Source: Paracoccaceae bacterium (GTDB lineage: Bacteria > Pseudomonadota > Alphaproteobacteria > Rhodobacterales > Rhodobacteraceae). From it: 6,377 nucleotides of DNA. The position numbers and the translations under genes were made by a program. The DNA is taken from contig CABZJG010000106.1 in assembly GCA_902525995.1 (NCBI GenBank), positions 1 to 6,377 of the forward strand. The letters are read 5' to 3'. The notes under the pieces are model-generated. The model did no database searches. It had not been told where the DNA came from and worked only from the letters and a program-made list of their open reading frames with translations. Shown piece by piece: positions 1 to 5,404 of this stretch. Position 1 is the stretch's first letter, and each line of letters begins with the position of its first letter.

Positions 1-102
1 CATCACAAAGACAGCTTTGACTATACATTCTTAACGTCACGACATAGAGATCATTTTGCAGCGATGCGCCAAAGCTGGTGCGGGCAAAGCACGTTAAAGG
101 TT

Positions 103-106
103 GGGG
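103..106 (+). promoter_or_regulatory. Ribosome binding site that favours the ATG start of the helicase
   Basis: GGGG lies 6 nt before the ATG at 113. The alternative in-frame TTG at 101 has AAAGG directly abutting it, with no room for ribosome spacing. The ATG start also leaves a short N-terminus of 11 residues before Walker A, as is usual for this family. The motif is weak as a Shine-Dalgarno sequence, so this is moderate support only. Confidence 0.45.
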
Positions 107-112
107 TCAAAC

Positions 113-3031
113 ATGGCGCAACAAACGCAGATTATGGCGGTCTTGGGGCCGACGAATACAGGCAAGACCCACTACGCGATAGAGCGAATACTGGGTTATC
201 GCAGCGGCGTGATAGGGCTTCCGCTGAGGCTTTTGGCGCGTGAAGTTTATGATAAAATTGTGGCTCTTCGCGGCCCGTCAGTGGTTGCTTTGGTAACGGG
301 CGAAGAGCGGTTGGTGCCACCGCGAGCACAATATTGGGTCTGTACGGTCGAGGCTATGCCACAGGGTATGGGGGCAGATTTTGTCGCGATTGATGAAATT
401 CAACTTTGCGCCGATCCGGAGCGGGGCCATGTGTTTACCGACCGCCTGCTGCATATGCGGGGGTCAAAGGAAACCCTGTTCTTGGGATCAGATACGATGC
501 GGGGACCGATTTCATCGCTGGTTCCCGAGACAGAATTTTTATACCGCAAGCGCCTAAGTACCCTAAGCTATTCGGGATCAAAGAAAATAAGCCGAATGCC
601 CCCGCGCAGCGCTATCGTGGGGTTTTCGGTTGAGGGGGTCTATGCGATCGCGGAACTGATTCGCCGGCAAAAAGGCGGAGCAGCTGTGGTCATGGGCGCC
701 CTAAGCCCGCGCACCCGCAATGCACAGGTGGAACTTTATCAAAACGGAGAAGTGGATTATCTGGTGGCCACCGATGCGATTGGCATGGGGCTAAACCTAG
801 ATGTGCATCATGTTGCCTTTTCCGCCCTAAGTAAATTTGACGGTCGCCGAATGCGCGCTTTGGCCCCCAATGAATTGGCCCAGATCGCCGGTCGGGCAGG
901 GCGCGGCATGGCAGATGGCAGCTTTGGAGTGACCGGTGAGGCGCCCGTTTTGGACGAGATGGTGGCCGAAGCGATTATGGAGCACCGGTTTGCGCCATTA
1001 AAGCGGCTTCAATGGCGCAGTTCAGCGTTGCAGTTTGGCACACCAGAGCGGTTAATTTCTTCGCTGGAACAGTCCGCACAGAGCCCGCATTTGTTCAAAG
1101 CCAGAGAAGCAGATGATCTGATGGCATTGAAAACACTTACCCAAATGCCTGAGCTGCGCAGCTCTATTCAGAACGCAAACTCGGTGCGGTTGCTTTGGGA
1201 TGTGTGCAGGGTGCCAGATTTTCGGGGCCTGGGCCATGCTGATCATGCCAGCCTTCTGGCCGGTATATTTACTTATTTGCATGAAAAAGGCAGTGTCCCT
1301 GATGATTGGTTTGCACGACAAATCAACAGGATAGATAAAACCGATGGTGATATTGACACATTGTCCAATCGGCTGGCATTTATTCGCACATGGACTTATG
1401 TTGCACAGCGTTCCGGTTGGGTGAATGACGAAAATCATTGGCGCGAAGCGACGCGCGCTGTAGAAGACAGATTATCAGATGCTCTGCATGAGCGTTTGAC
1501 CCAAAGATTTGTGGATCGGCGAACATCAGTTTTGTTGCGCCGACTCAAGCAAAAGGAGGCCCTTTTGGCCGAAGTGAATGACAATGGTGAGGTGACCGTC
1601 GAAGGGGAATTCGTCGGTCGGCTCGAAGGATTTAGGTTCCGGCGCGACAAAGATGCCAGCGGACAAGAAGCAAAAGCAATTCAAGCTGCTGCGCTGCAGG
1701 CTCTGGCGCCACATTTTCATCTAAAAGCAGATCGCTTTTACAATGCACCAGATACCGAGATCGATTTTACCGATCAAGGTGGTCTGATGTGGGGCGAACA
1801 GGCTGTTGGCAAACTGATGGGTGGTGATGACCCTTTAAAGCCGAAAATCAGCGCCTTTGTCGATGACGCCGCCGGACCAGAGATTTTGGAAAAGTTCGAG
1901 CGCCGATTGCAGCATTTTATCGACCGTAAAATTGCCGCCTTGTTTGATCCGCTGCTGAACCTTCAGCGGGATGAGACGTTAAACGGGTTGGCGCGCGGTT
2001 TTGCCTTTCGGCTGGTGGAAGGCTTTGGTCTTTTGCCGCGGGCTGCGGTCGCAGAGGATGTCAAAGCGCTCGATCAGGACGCGCGGGCAAGCCTGCGCAA
2101 ACATGGTATTCGCTTTGGTCAATTTACCATATTTATGCCGCTCTTGCTGAAACCTGCGCCGACGCGTTTGCGGCTTCTGTTGTGGTCCCTTGCCCAGAAC
2201 CTTGATGTTTTTCCGGAATCCCCACCCCCCGGTTTGGTGACGGTTCCTACAGATGAAAAAGCGCCCAAAGGCTATGATACTATGTCGGGCTACCGTATTG
2301 CTGGTGCCCGGGCCATTCGGATCGATATGCTGGAACGTTTGGCCGACTTGCTGCGGGTCGAAGACAGCCGCAACGGGTTTGAAGCCAAGGCGGATATGCT
2401 GTCCATCACGGGCATGACGCTCGAACAATTTGCGGATTTAATGCAGGGCTTGGGCTATAGCGCGGATAAAGGCGAGCGCGAAAAAGTTAAAGCTGTTGCC
2501 AAGGTTGACGGCGAAGTGCAAGCCGCCGAAGGCACGCCACATGCGCCGGCAGAGCAGACTGAAGGGGCTTTGGATGCGCCAAATGCCCCAGAGCAAGCCA
2601 GCGAAGTTGCCAGTGCGGCAGATCCTGATGTGTCCGCGCCGGCCTCTGATCAGAGCGGCGAGACACCAGAAGAGCTGCAAACTGAGCAAGCGACATTGGA
2701 ACAGAGTTCCTCTGATGCCAATGAAACGCCCGATGATGCGGTGGTTGCAGAGGCTACAGCGGCCTCAGAAGATGTCTCAGGTGAGCCAGAAAAAGAGGTG
2801 TATTACACCTTTAAATGGGGTCGGCGACTGCCACGGCGGGGCGCGCATCGCGGCGCAGAAAATTCAAACCCCTCTGGGAATAAAAAGCCAAACAAGCGCA
2901 AGCCAAAGCCGAAAAAACGCCCTGATTCCACTGGCGCGAAAAAGTTTCAAGCCCGGCCGGAAAAGAAACAAACCATTGATCCGGACAATCCATTTGCCGC
3001 CGCCCTCATGGGGCTTAAGACCAAGGAGTAA
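113..3031 (+). CDS. SUV3-like superfamily 2 RNA helicase with long disordered C-terminal tail
   Basis: This is a 972-residue ATP-dependent helicase related to the mitochondrial degradosome helicase SUV3, probably acting on RNA in the cytoplasm. Visible motifs are Walker A GPTNTGKT (residues 12-19), Walker B DEIQL (94-98, close to DEIQM of SUV3), motif III LGSDTM (124-129), motif V ATDAIGMGLNL (219-229) and motif VI QIAGRAGR (257-264). The helicase core therefore ends near residue 300. A long alphaproteobacterial-type region follows, including a conserved-looking block around 655-690. Residues about 798-895 are Ala/Glu/Pro-rich and acidic, then come YYTFKW (897-902), a Lys/Arg-rich stretch and a final IDPDNPFAAAL motif (from 955). 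The ATG at 113 is preferred over the in-frame TTG at 101 because GGGG at 103-106 is correctly spaced for it. An S4-domain gene follows after 2 bp. The family is certain; the RNA substrate and a degradosome role are inferred from SUV3. Confidence 0.9.
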   Translation: MAQQTQIMAVLGPTNTGKTHYAIERILGYRSGVIGLPLRLLAREVYDKIVALRGPSVVALVTGEERLVPPRAQYWVCTVEAMPQGMGADFVAIDEIQLCADPERGHVFTDRLLHMRGSKETLFLGSDTMRGPISSLVPETEFLYRKRLSTLSYSGSKKISRMPPRSAIVGFSVEGVYAIAELIRRQKGGAAVVMGALSPRTRNAQVELYQNGEVDYLVATDAIGMGLNLDVHHVAFSALSKFDGRRMRALAPNELAQIAGRAGRGMADGSFGVTGEAPVLDEMVAEAIMEHRFAPLKRLQWRSSALQFGTPERLISSLEQSAQSPHLFKAREADDLMALKTLTQMPELRSSIQNANSVRLLWDVCRVPDFRGLGHADHASLLAGIFTYLHEKGSVPDDWFARQINRIDKTDGDIDTLSNRLAFIRTWTYVAQRSGWVNDENHWREATRAVEDRLSDALHERLTQRFVDRRTSVLLRRLKQKEALLAEVNDNGEVTVEGEFVGRLEGFRFRRDKDASGQEAKAIQAAALQALAPHFHLKADRFYNAPDTEIDFTDQGGLMWGEQAVGKLMGGDDPLKPKISAFVDDAAGPEILEKFERRLQHFIDRKIAALFDPLLNLQRDETLNGLARGFAFRLVEGFGLLPRAAVAEDVKALDQDARASLRKHGIRFGQFTIFMPLLLKPAPTRLRLLLWSLAQNLDVFPESPPPGLVTVPTDEKAPKGYDTMSGYRIAGARAIRIDMLERLADLLRVEDSRNGFEAKADMLSITGMTLEQFADLMQGLGYSADKGEREKVKAVAKVDGEVQAAEGTPHAPAEQTEGALDAPNAPEQASEVASAADPDVSAPASDQSGETPEELQTEQATLEQSSSDANETPDDAVVAEATAASEDVSGEPEKEVYYTFKWGRRLPRRGAHRGAENSNPSGNKKPNKRKPKPKKRPDSTGAKKFQARPEKKQTIDPDNPFAAALMGLKTKE
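3023..3028 (+). promoter_or_regulatory. Strong Shine-Dalgarno for the TTG-start S4 gene, inside the helicase 3' end
   Basis: AAGGAG occupies the last two sense codons of the helicase, immediately before its TAA, and sits 5 nt before the TTG at 3034. This decides the unusual TTG start of the downstream gene, which has no nearby ATG or GTG upstream of its S4 motif. A ribosome terminating on the helicase covers this site, so the arrangement suggests translational coupling. Confidence 0.75.
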
Positions 3032-3033
3032 GC

Positions 3034-3408
3034 TTGCCGCCCCCTGAGCAGAAACTGCGGGTCGACAAATGGCTCTGGCATGCACGGTTTTTCAAAACCC
3101 GCAGCTTGGCCAGCAAAATTGTTTCTGCTGGGCACGTGCGGGTGAACGGTAAAAAAATATCCAAATCAGCAACAGCTGTCAGTATCGGGGATCGCTTGCG
3201 CTTTGCCCAAGGCCGGATCGAACGCGAAGTTGAGGTGCTGGGTCTCGGAGAGCGCCGTGGACCTGCCGTTGAGGCGCAAACATTGTACCACGATCATACG
3301 CCTGTGCAAAAAATCGATCCTCAAGCCCCCCGTTTCGAGGGAAAAGGTCGCCCAACCAAGCAGAATCGTCGCAGGATCGGACTTATGCGCGATCAGATGC
3401 TTGAATGA
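3034..3408 (+). CDS. hslR: S4-domain RNA-binding protein, Hsp15 (HslR)-like
   Basis: This is a 124-residue basic protein of the Hsp15 family (E. coli Hsp15 is slightly longer). In E. coli, Hsp15 binds free 50S subunits that still carry a nascent chain and helps recycle stalled ribosomes. The S4 RNA-binding domain spans roughly residues 8-68. It opens with RVDKWLWHARFFKTR (9-23), almost the same as the E. coli motif, and continues through AGHVRVNGKK and the GDRLRF turn. The C-terminal part is rich in Arg and Lys (GRPTKQNRRR, 105-114), as in the family. The start is TTG, supported by AAGGAG 5 nt upstream. The gene begins 2 bp after the helicase stop, so the two should be one transcription unit. 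The family is secure; the exact heat-shock role in this organism is inferred. Confidence 0.88.
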   Translation: MPPPEQKLRVDKWLWHARFFKTRSLASKIVSAGHVRVNGKKISKSATAVSIGDRLRFAQGRIEREVEVLGLGERRGPAVEAQTLYHDHTPVQKIDPQAPRFEGKGRPTKQNRRRIGLMRDQMLE

Positions 3409-3463
3409 CGCGGGTCTGTAGATTAGCTAAGGCCAGAATTGTCTGAGACCTGGATAACCCCCA

Positions 3464-3802
3464 ATGACCTATATCGTGAATGATAATTGTATTGCCTGCA
3501 AATATACCGACTGCGTAGAAGTCTGTCCGGTCGATTGTTTTTACGAAGGTGAGAACATGCTGGTGATCCATCCAGATGAATGCATCGATTGTGGCGTTTG
3601 CGAGCCTGAGTGCCCGGCCGATGCCATTCGCCCGGACACGGAACCTGATATGGAAAAATGGGTGGAATTTAATCGCAAGTACTCGGAAATGTGGCCTGTG
3701 ATTATTACCAAAAAAGACCCGCTACCTGAGGCGGAAGAGCGCGATGGAGAATCGGGCAAGCTAGAAAAATACTTTTCAGAGGCGGCCGGCGAAGGCGGTT
3801 AA
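3464..3802 (+). CDS. fdxA: Seven-iron ferredoxin (3Fe-4S / 4Fe-4S), FdxA type
   Basis: This is a 112-residue soluble electron carrier closely resembling Azotobacter vinelandii ferredoxin I. Nine cysteines are visible at 9, 12, 17, 21, 25, 40, 43, 46 and 50. By analogy with FdI, Cys9, 17 and 50 bind the 3Fe-4S cluster and Cys21, 40, 43 and 46 bind the 4Fe-4S cluster, leaving Cys12 and 25 free. The CKYTDCVEVCPVDCFYEG block and the WPVIITKKDPLP block (about 77-88) are family hallmarks. The C-terminal extension is acidic. The ATG at 3464 places Cys9 where the family has it, but the upstream bases (tggataaccccca) hold no clear Shine-Dalgarno. The gene lies 55 bp after the S4 gene in the same direction and may be read from it. 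Its redox partner is unknown here. Confidence 0.95.
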   Translation: MTYIVNDNCIACKYTDCVEVCPVDCFYEGENMLVIHPDECIDCGVCEPECPADAIRPDTEPDMEKWVEFNRKYSEMWPVIITKKDPLPEAEERDGESGKLEKYFSEAAGEGG

Positions 3803-3852
3803 TCTTGGGGGGCTGATAATTTTGTCAGTTGCTAGGAATCAGTCAAATTTTG

Positions 3853-3861
3853 TGTTATATT
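3853..3861 (+). promoter_or_regulatory. Candidate extended -10 promoter for carD
   Basis: TGTTATATT fits an extended -10 (TG-n-TATATT, hexamer at 3856-3861), predicting a start near 3868. No recognisable -35 lies 16-18 bp upstream; the TTGTCA at 3822-3827 is too far away. The hexamer keeps a T at -7. From memory, many Rhodobacter sphaeroides promoters lack that T and depend on CarD, while the carD promoter has it and is repressed by CarD. This is the best promoter in the gap between fdxA and carD. Confidence 0.45.
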
Positions 3862-3867
3862 CTATCC

Positions 3868-4008
3868 ACAAATGAAAATAACCAAGTTTGCGGGCAGTCG
3901 AAATGAACGCCGTATAAATAATGGTCAGCTGTTTTAACATCCAACAGAGGCAGGCAAAGCCTCTGTCGGTGTTTTGTCGTGTTGAAGCGATGTAAAAGGG
4001 GAAAGTAA
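3868..4008 (+). promoter_or_regulatory. Predicted carD 5' leader with mini-ORF and hairpin
   Basis: If transcription starts near 3868, carD has a leader of about 140 nt. It contains a 21-codon frame (ATG 3872 to TAA 3935-3937, basic, starting MKITKFAGSRN) lacking a Shine-Dalgarno sequence. A strong hairpin starts 4 nt after its stop. The carD ribosome binding site AGGGGA lies at 3997-4002. The gap from 3803 to 3867 holds only a weak AT-rich inverted repeat (3813-3828) and the direct repeat AATTTTGT (3818 and 3846). Whether the leader regulates carD or yields a small RNA cannot be told from the sequence. Confidence 0.35.
3941..3969 (+). terminator. Strong hairpin upstream of carD, terminator or attenuator
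   Basis: ACAGAGGC (3944-3951) pairs perfectly with GCCTCTGT (3959-3966) across a 7-nt loop. CC/GG at 3941-3942 and 3968-3969 extends it past one A/C mismatch. A short run TGTTTTGT follows, which is a poor U-tract. It could end fdxA transcripts, end a small RNA started at about 3868, or act as a leaky attenuator. It stands only 39 bp before the carD ATG, with no promoter seen in between. Confidence 0.45.
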
Positions 4009-4518
4009 ATGTCGAAGTCTAAGAAATCCGAGTTCTCTCCAGACGAATATGTTGTTTATCCAGCGCATGGGGTGGGAAAAATTATTTCCATTGAAGAACA
4101 GGAAATTGCCGGAATTTCGCTCGAACTTTTTGTGATTTCTTTTGAAAAGGACAAAATGACTTTGCGGGTGCCAACCCATAAGGCAACCGAAATTGGTATG
4201 CGCCCGCTCAGCTCTCCTGATGTGATCCTTAAAGCTATGACGACCCTGAAAGGCAAGGCCAAGGTCAAGCGTGCCATGTGGTCGCGCCGGGCGCAGGAAT
4301 ATGAGCAAAAGATTAACTCTGGCGATTTGATTGCGATCGCCGAAGTGGTGCGCGACTTGCACCGCAATGATGACCAGCGTGAGCAAAGCTATTCTGAGCG
4401 TCAGCTTTATGAGGCGGCATTGGAACGTTTGACCCGCGAGGTCGCGGCTGTCGAAGATGGGGATGAAGCCGCAGCGGTCAAAAAAGTTGATGATGTACTG
4501 GTGTCGCGCGCAGCCTAA
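4009..4518 (+). CDS. carD: CarD/CdnL-family RNA polymerase-binding transcription regulator
   Basis: This is a 169-residue regulator of the CarD/CdnL family, which binds the beta subunit of RNA polymerase and DNA at the upstream edge of the transcription bubble to stabilise open complexes. The N-terminal polymerase-interacting domain covers about residues 10-66, with VVYPAHGVGKI (15-25) and MTLRVPTHKA (50-59) as the typical beta-barrel blocks. The helical DNA-binding part follows, with the conserved wedge tryptophan probably Trp91 in KRAMWSRRAQEYEQK. The last 25 residues are Ala/Asp/Glu-rich. The ATG at 4009 has AGGGGA at 3997-4002, 6 nt upstream, and gives the normal family N-terminus. Placement after fdxA recalls other alphaproteobacterial genomes (from memory). 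In Rhodobacter sphaeroides CarD activates many promoters; the same role is inferred here. Confidence 0.93.
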   Translation: MSKSKKSEFSPDEYVVYPAHGVGKIISIEEQEIAGISLELFVISFEKDKMTLRVPTHKATEIGMRPLSSPDVILKAMTTLKGKAKVKRAMWSRRAQEYEQKINSGDLIAIAEVVRDLHRNDDQREQSYSERQLYEAALERLTREVAAVEDGDEAAAVKKVDDVLVSRAA

Positions 4519-4527
4519 GTTTGCAAA

Positions 4528-4541
4528 GGCCGATGTCGGCC
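4528..4541. terminator. Short hairpin between convergent carD and cobS
   Basis: GGCCG (4528-4532) and CGGCC (4537-4541) form a 5-bp GC stem with a 4-nt loop in the 28-bp gap between the two stop codons. On the minus strand it is followed by TTTG; on the plus strand by GAAAATT. The U-tracts are too short for a clear intrinsic terminator, but position and symmetry suggest a weak bidirectional one. Confidence 0.35.
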
Positions 4542-4546
4542 GAAAA

Positions 4547-5308
4547 TTATGCGCAGGCCAGTAAAGCCATAAGTGCTGCCAGTTCTGAAAGCTGGCCTGT
4601 CGCGCCCAGAATATCTCCGGTTTGACCGCCGATTTTAGCGCTTGCGATACGCGCACATGCCCAAGCCGTTAATCCGGCAATTGCGCAGGCCATCACTCCG
4701 GAAAACCCACCGAGAACCAAACCGATGAACACGGCCAAGCCAAGGCCCGCATAAGCGGGCTGAAAATCGGGCCGTCCGACGCTGTGGGACAGCCCATTAT
4801 GGCGTGCATGGGGCAGGTTGGCCATCACCACTGCCATCAGAGCGCGCCCGGTCATCGCTGCAATGATCAATCCACCCAAGGCAAATTCCGTCTCTAGCAG
4901 GCCAACCAAAAGCCCCCAGCGCAAGGCAAAACTTATCACCAAGGCCAGAACACCGTAGGTGCCAATTGCGCTGTCTTTCATTATTTCAAGGCGGTGGGTT
5001 GGATCATGTCCACCCCAAAGCCCGTCGGCGCTATCTGCGAGCCCGTCTTCATGCATTGCGCCGGTTAAAATGATCCCGAAGGCCAAACCAATGAGCGCCG
5101 CCACCATAGGCGGCAGTCCAAGCCAAAGTCCGGCCATGCATCCAAGCCAAACGGCAGCAGCCCATAGCACGCCGATAAGCCCATAAGCCCAAACGGCTTC
5201 CGATTGACGCTCATAGGCATTTTCCGGAACCTTGATCGGTATGCGGGTCAGCAGGCTGGCTGCCACCATGAGATCAAGCCGCCAAGTTTTGAGCCAAAAT
5301 TGGGCCAT
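4547..5308 (-). CDS. cobS: Adenosylcobinamide-GDP ribazoletransferase (cobalamin synthase)
   Basis: This is a 253-residue integral membrane enzyme that joins adenosylcobinamide-GDP to alpha-ribazole (or its phosphate), the last assembly step of cobalamin. It is called CobV in the Pseudomonas denitrificans nomenclature and must not be confused with the cobaltochelatase subunit also named CobS. The hallmark acidic motif HEDGLADSADG (86-96) is intact, followed by LEIMKDSAIGTYG (107-119) and GGQTGDILGATGQ (227-239). Several hydrophobic membrane segments are visible, for example about 40-63, 66-84, 118-138, 142-163 and 185-215. The length is normal. The ATG complements 5306-5308 and has AAGG 4 nt upstream. 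The gene diverges from cobT, the enzyme supplying its co-substrate, and converges on carD. Confidence 0.95.
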   Translation of the reverse strand: MAQFWLKTWRLDLMVAASLLTRIPIKVPENAYERQSEAVWAYGLIGVLWAAAVWLGCMAGLWLGLPPMVAALIGLAFGIILTGAMHEDGLADSADGLWGGHDPTHRLEIMKDSAIGTYGVLALVISFALRWGLLVGLLETEFALGGLIIAAMTGRALMAVVMANLPHARHNGLSHSVGRPDFQPAYAGLGLAVFIGLVLGGFSGVMACAIAGLTAWACARIASAKIGGQTGDILGATGQLSELAALMALLACA

Positions 5309-5342
5309 GTCGCCTTCAGTCCTAAAGATGCCTTGATTTCGC

Positions 5343-5370
5343 TTGTTAAGGTTTCTGAGTGTTGTACATA
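5343..5370 (+). promoter_or_regulatory. Candidate cobT promoter
   Basis: TTGTTA (5343-5348), a 16-bp spacer and TACATA (5365-5370) make a fair housekeeping-type promoter, predicting a start near 5377. This gives a leader of about 28 nt containing AAGG (5393-5396), 8 nt before the cobT ATG. The leader is far too short for a cobalamin riboswitch. The call is by eye only. Confidence 0.4.
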
Positions 5371-5394
5371 GCGTGAGATTGAAGCCAACAACAA
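5365..5394 (-). promoter_or_regulatory. Candidate cobS promoter overlapping the cobT promoter
   Basis: Read on the minus strand, TTGTTG (complement of 5389-5394), an 18-bp spacer and TATGTA (complement of 5365-5370) form a plausible promoter for cobS, with a start near 5358. Its -10 uses the same base pairs as the plus-strand -10 of cobT, helped by the palindrome TGTACA at 5363-5368. Moderate to weak support. Confidence 0.3.
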
Positions 5395-5404
5395 GGCAAA
5401 AGTA

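Noticed and set aside
17..46. Possible helicase promoter TTGACT with GACATA 18 bp later
   Set aside because: The -35 is good but the -10 match is poor, and the window edge hides the upstream context.
72..78. CobT motif reads FAGNHGV rather than ADHGV as in the Salmonella enzyme (residue numbers of the protein)
   Set aside because: From memory, Asn at this place is normal in alphaproteobacterial CobU-type enzymes, so it is not an active-site loss.
1..112. Frame 1 stays open from the left edge into the helicase, and CAT at 1-3 could be a minus-strand start
   Set aside because: An open stretch this short is not significant, the translation has no recognisable motif, and no ribosome binding site precedes a minus-strand ATG there.
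1979..2428. 149-codon minus-strand frame opposite the helicase
   Set aside because: No recognisable domain, and it is antisense to a conserved part of the helicase.
2496..3047. 183-codon plus-strand frame overlapping the helicase tail
   Set aside because: It is the shifted frame of a low-complexity Ala/Glu/Pro/Lys-rich region; its Arg/Pro/Gln-rich translation matches nothing and the helicase frame is the real one.
3934..4656. 240-codon minus-strand open frame opposite carD
   Set aside because: It lies antisense over a clear CarD protein and runs into the 3' end of cobS; the translation has no family motif and looks like a frame shadow.
5309..5404. Cobalamin riboswitch between cobS and cobT
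   Set aside because: The spacer is 96 bp, far shorter than the roughly 200-nt riboswitch, and no B12-box-like sequence was seen.
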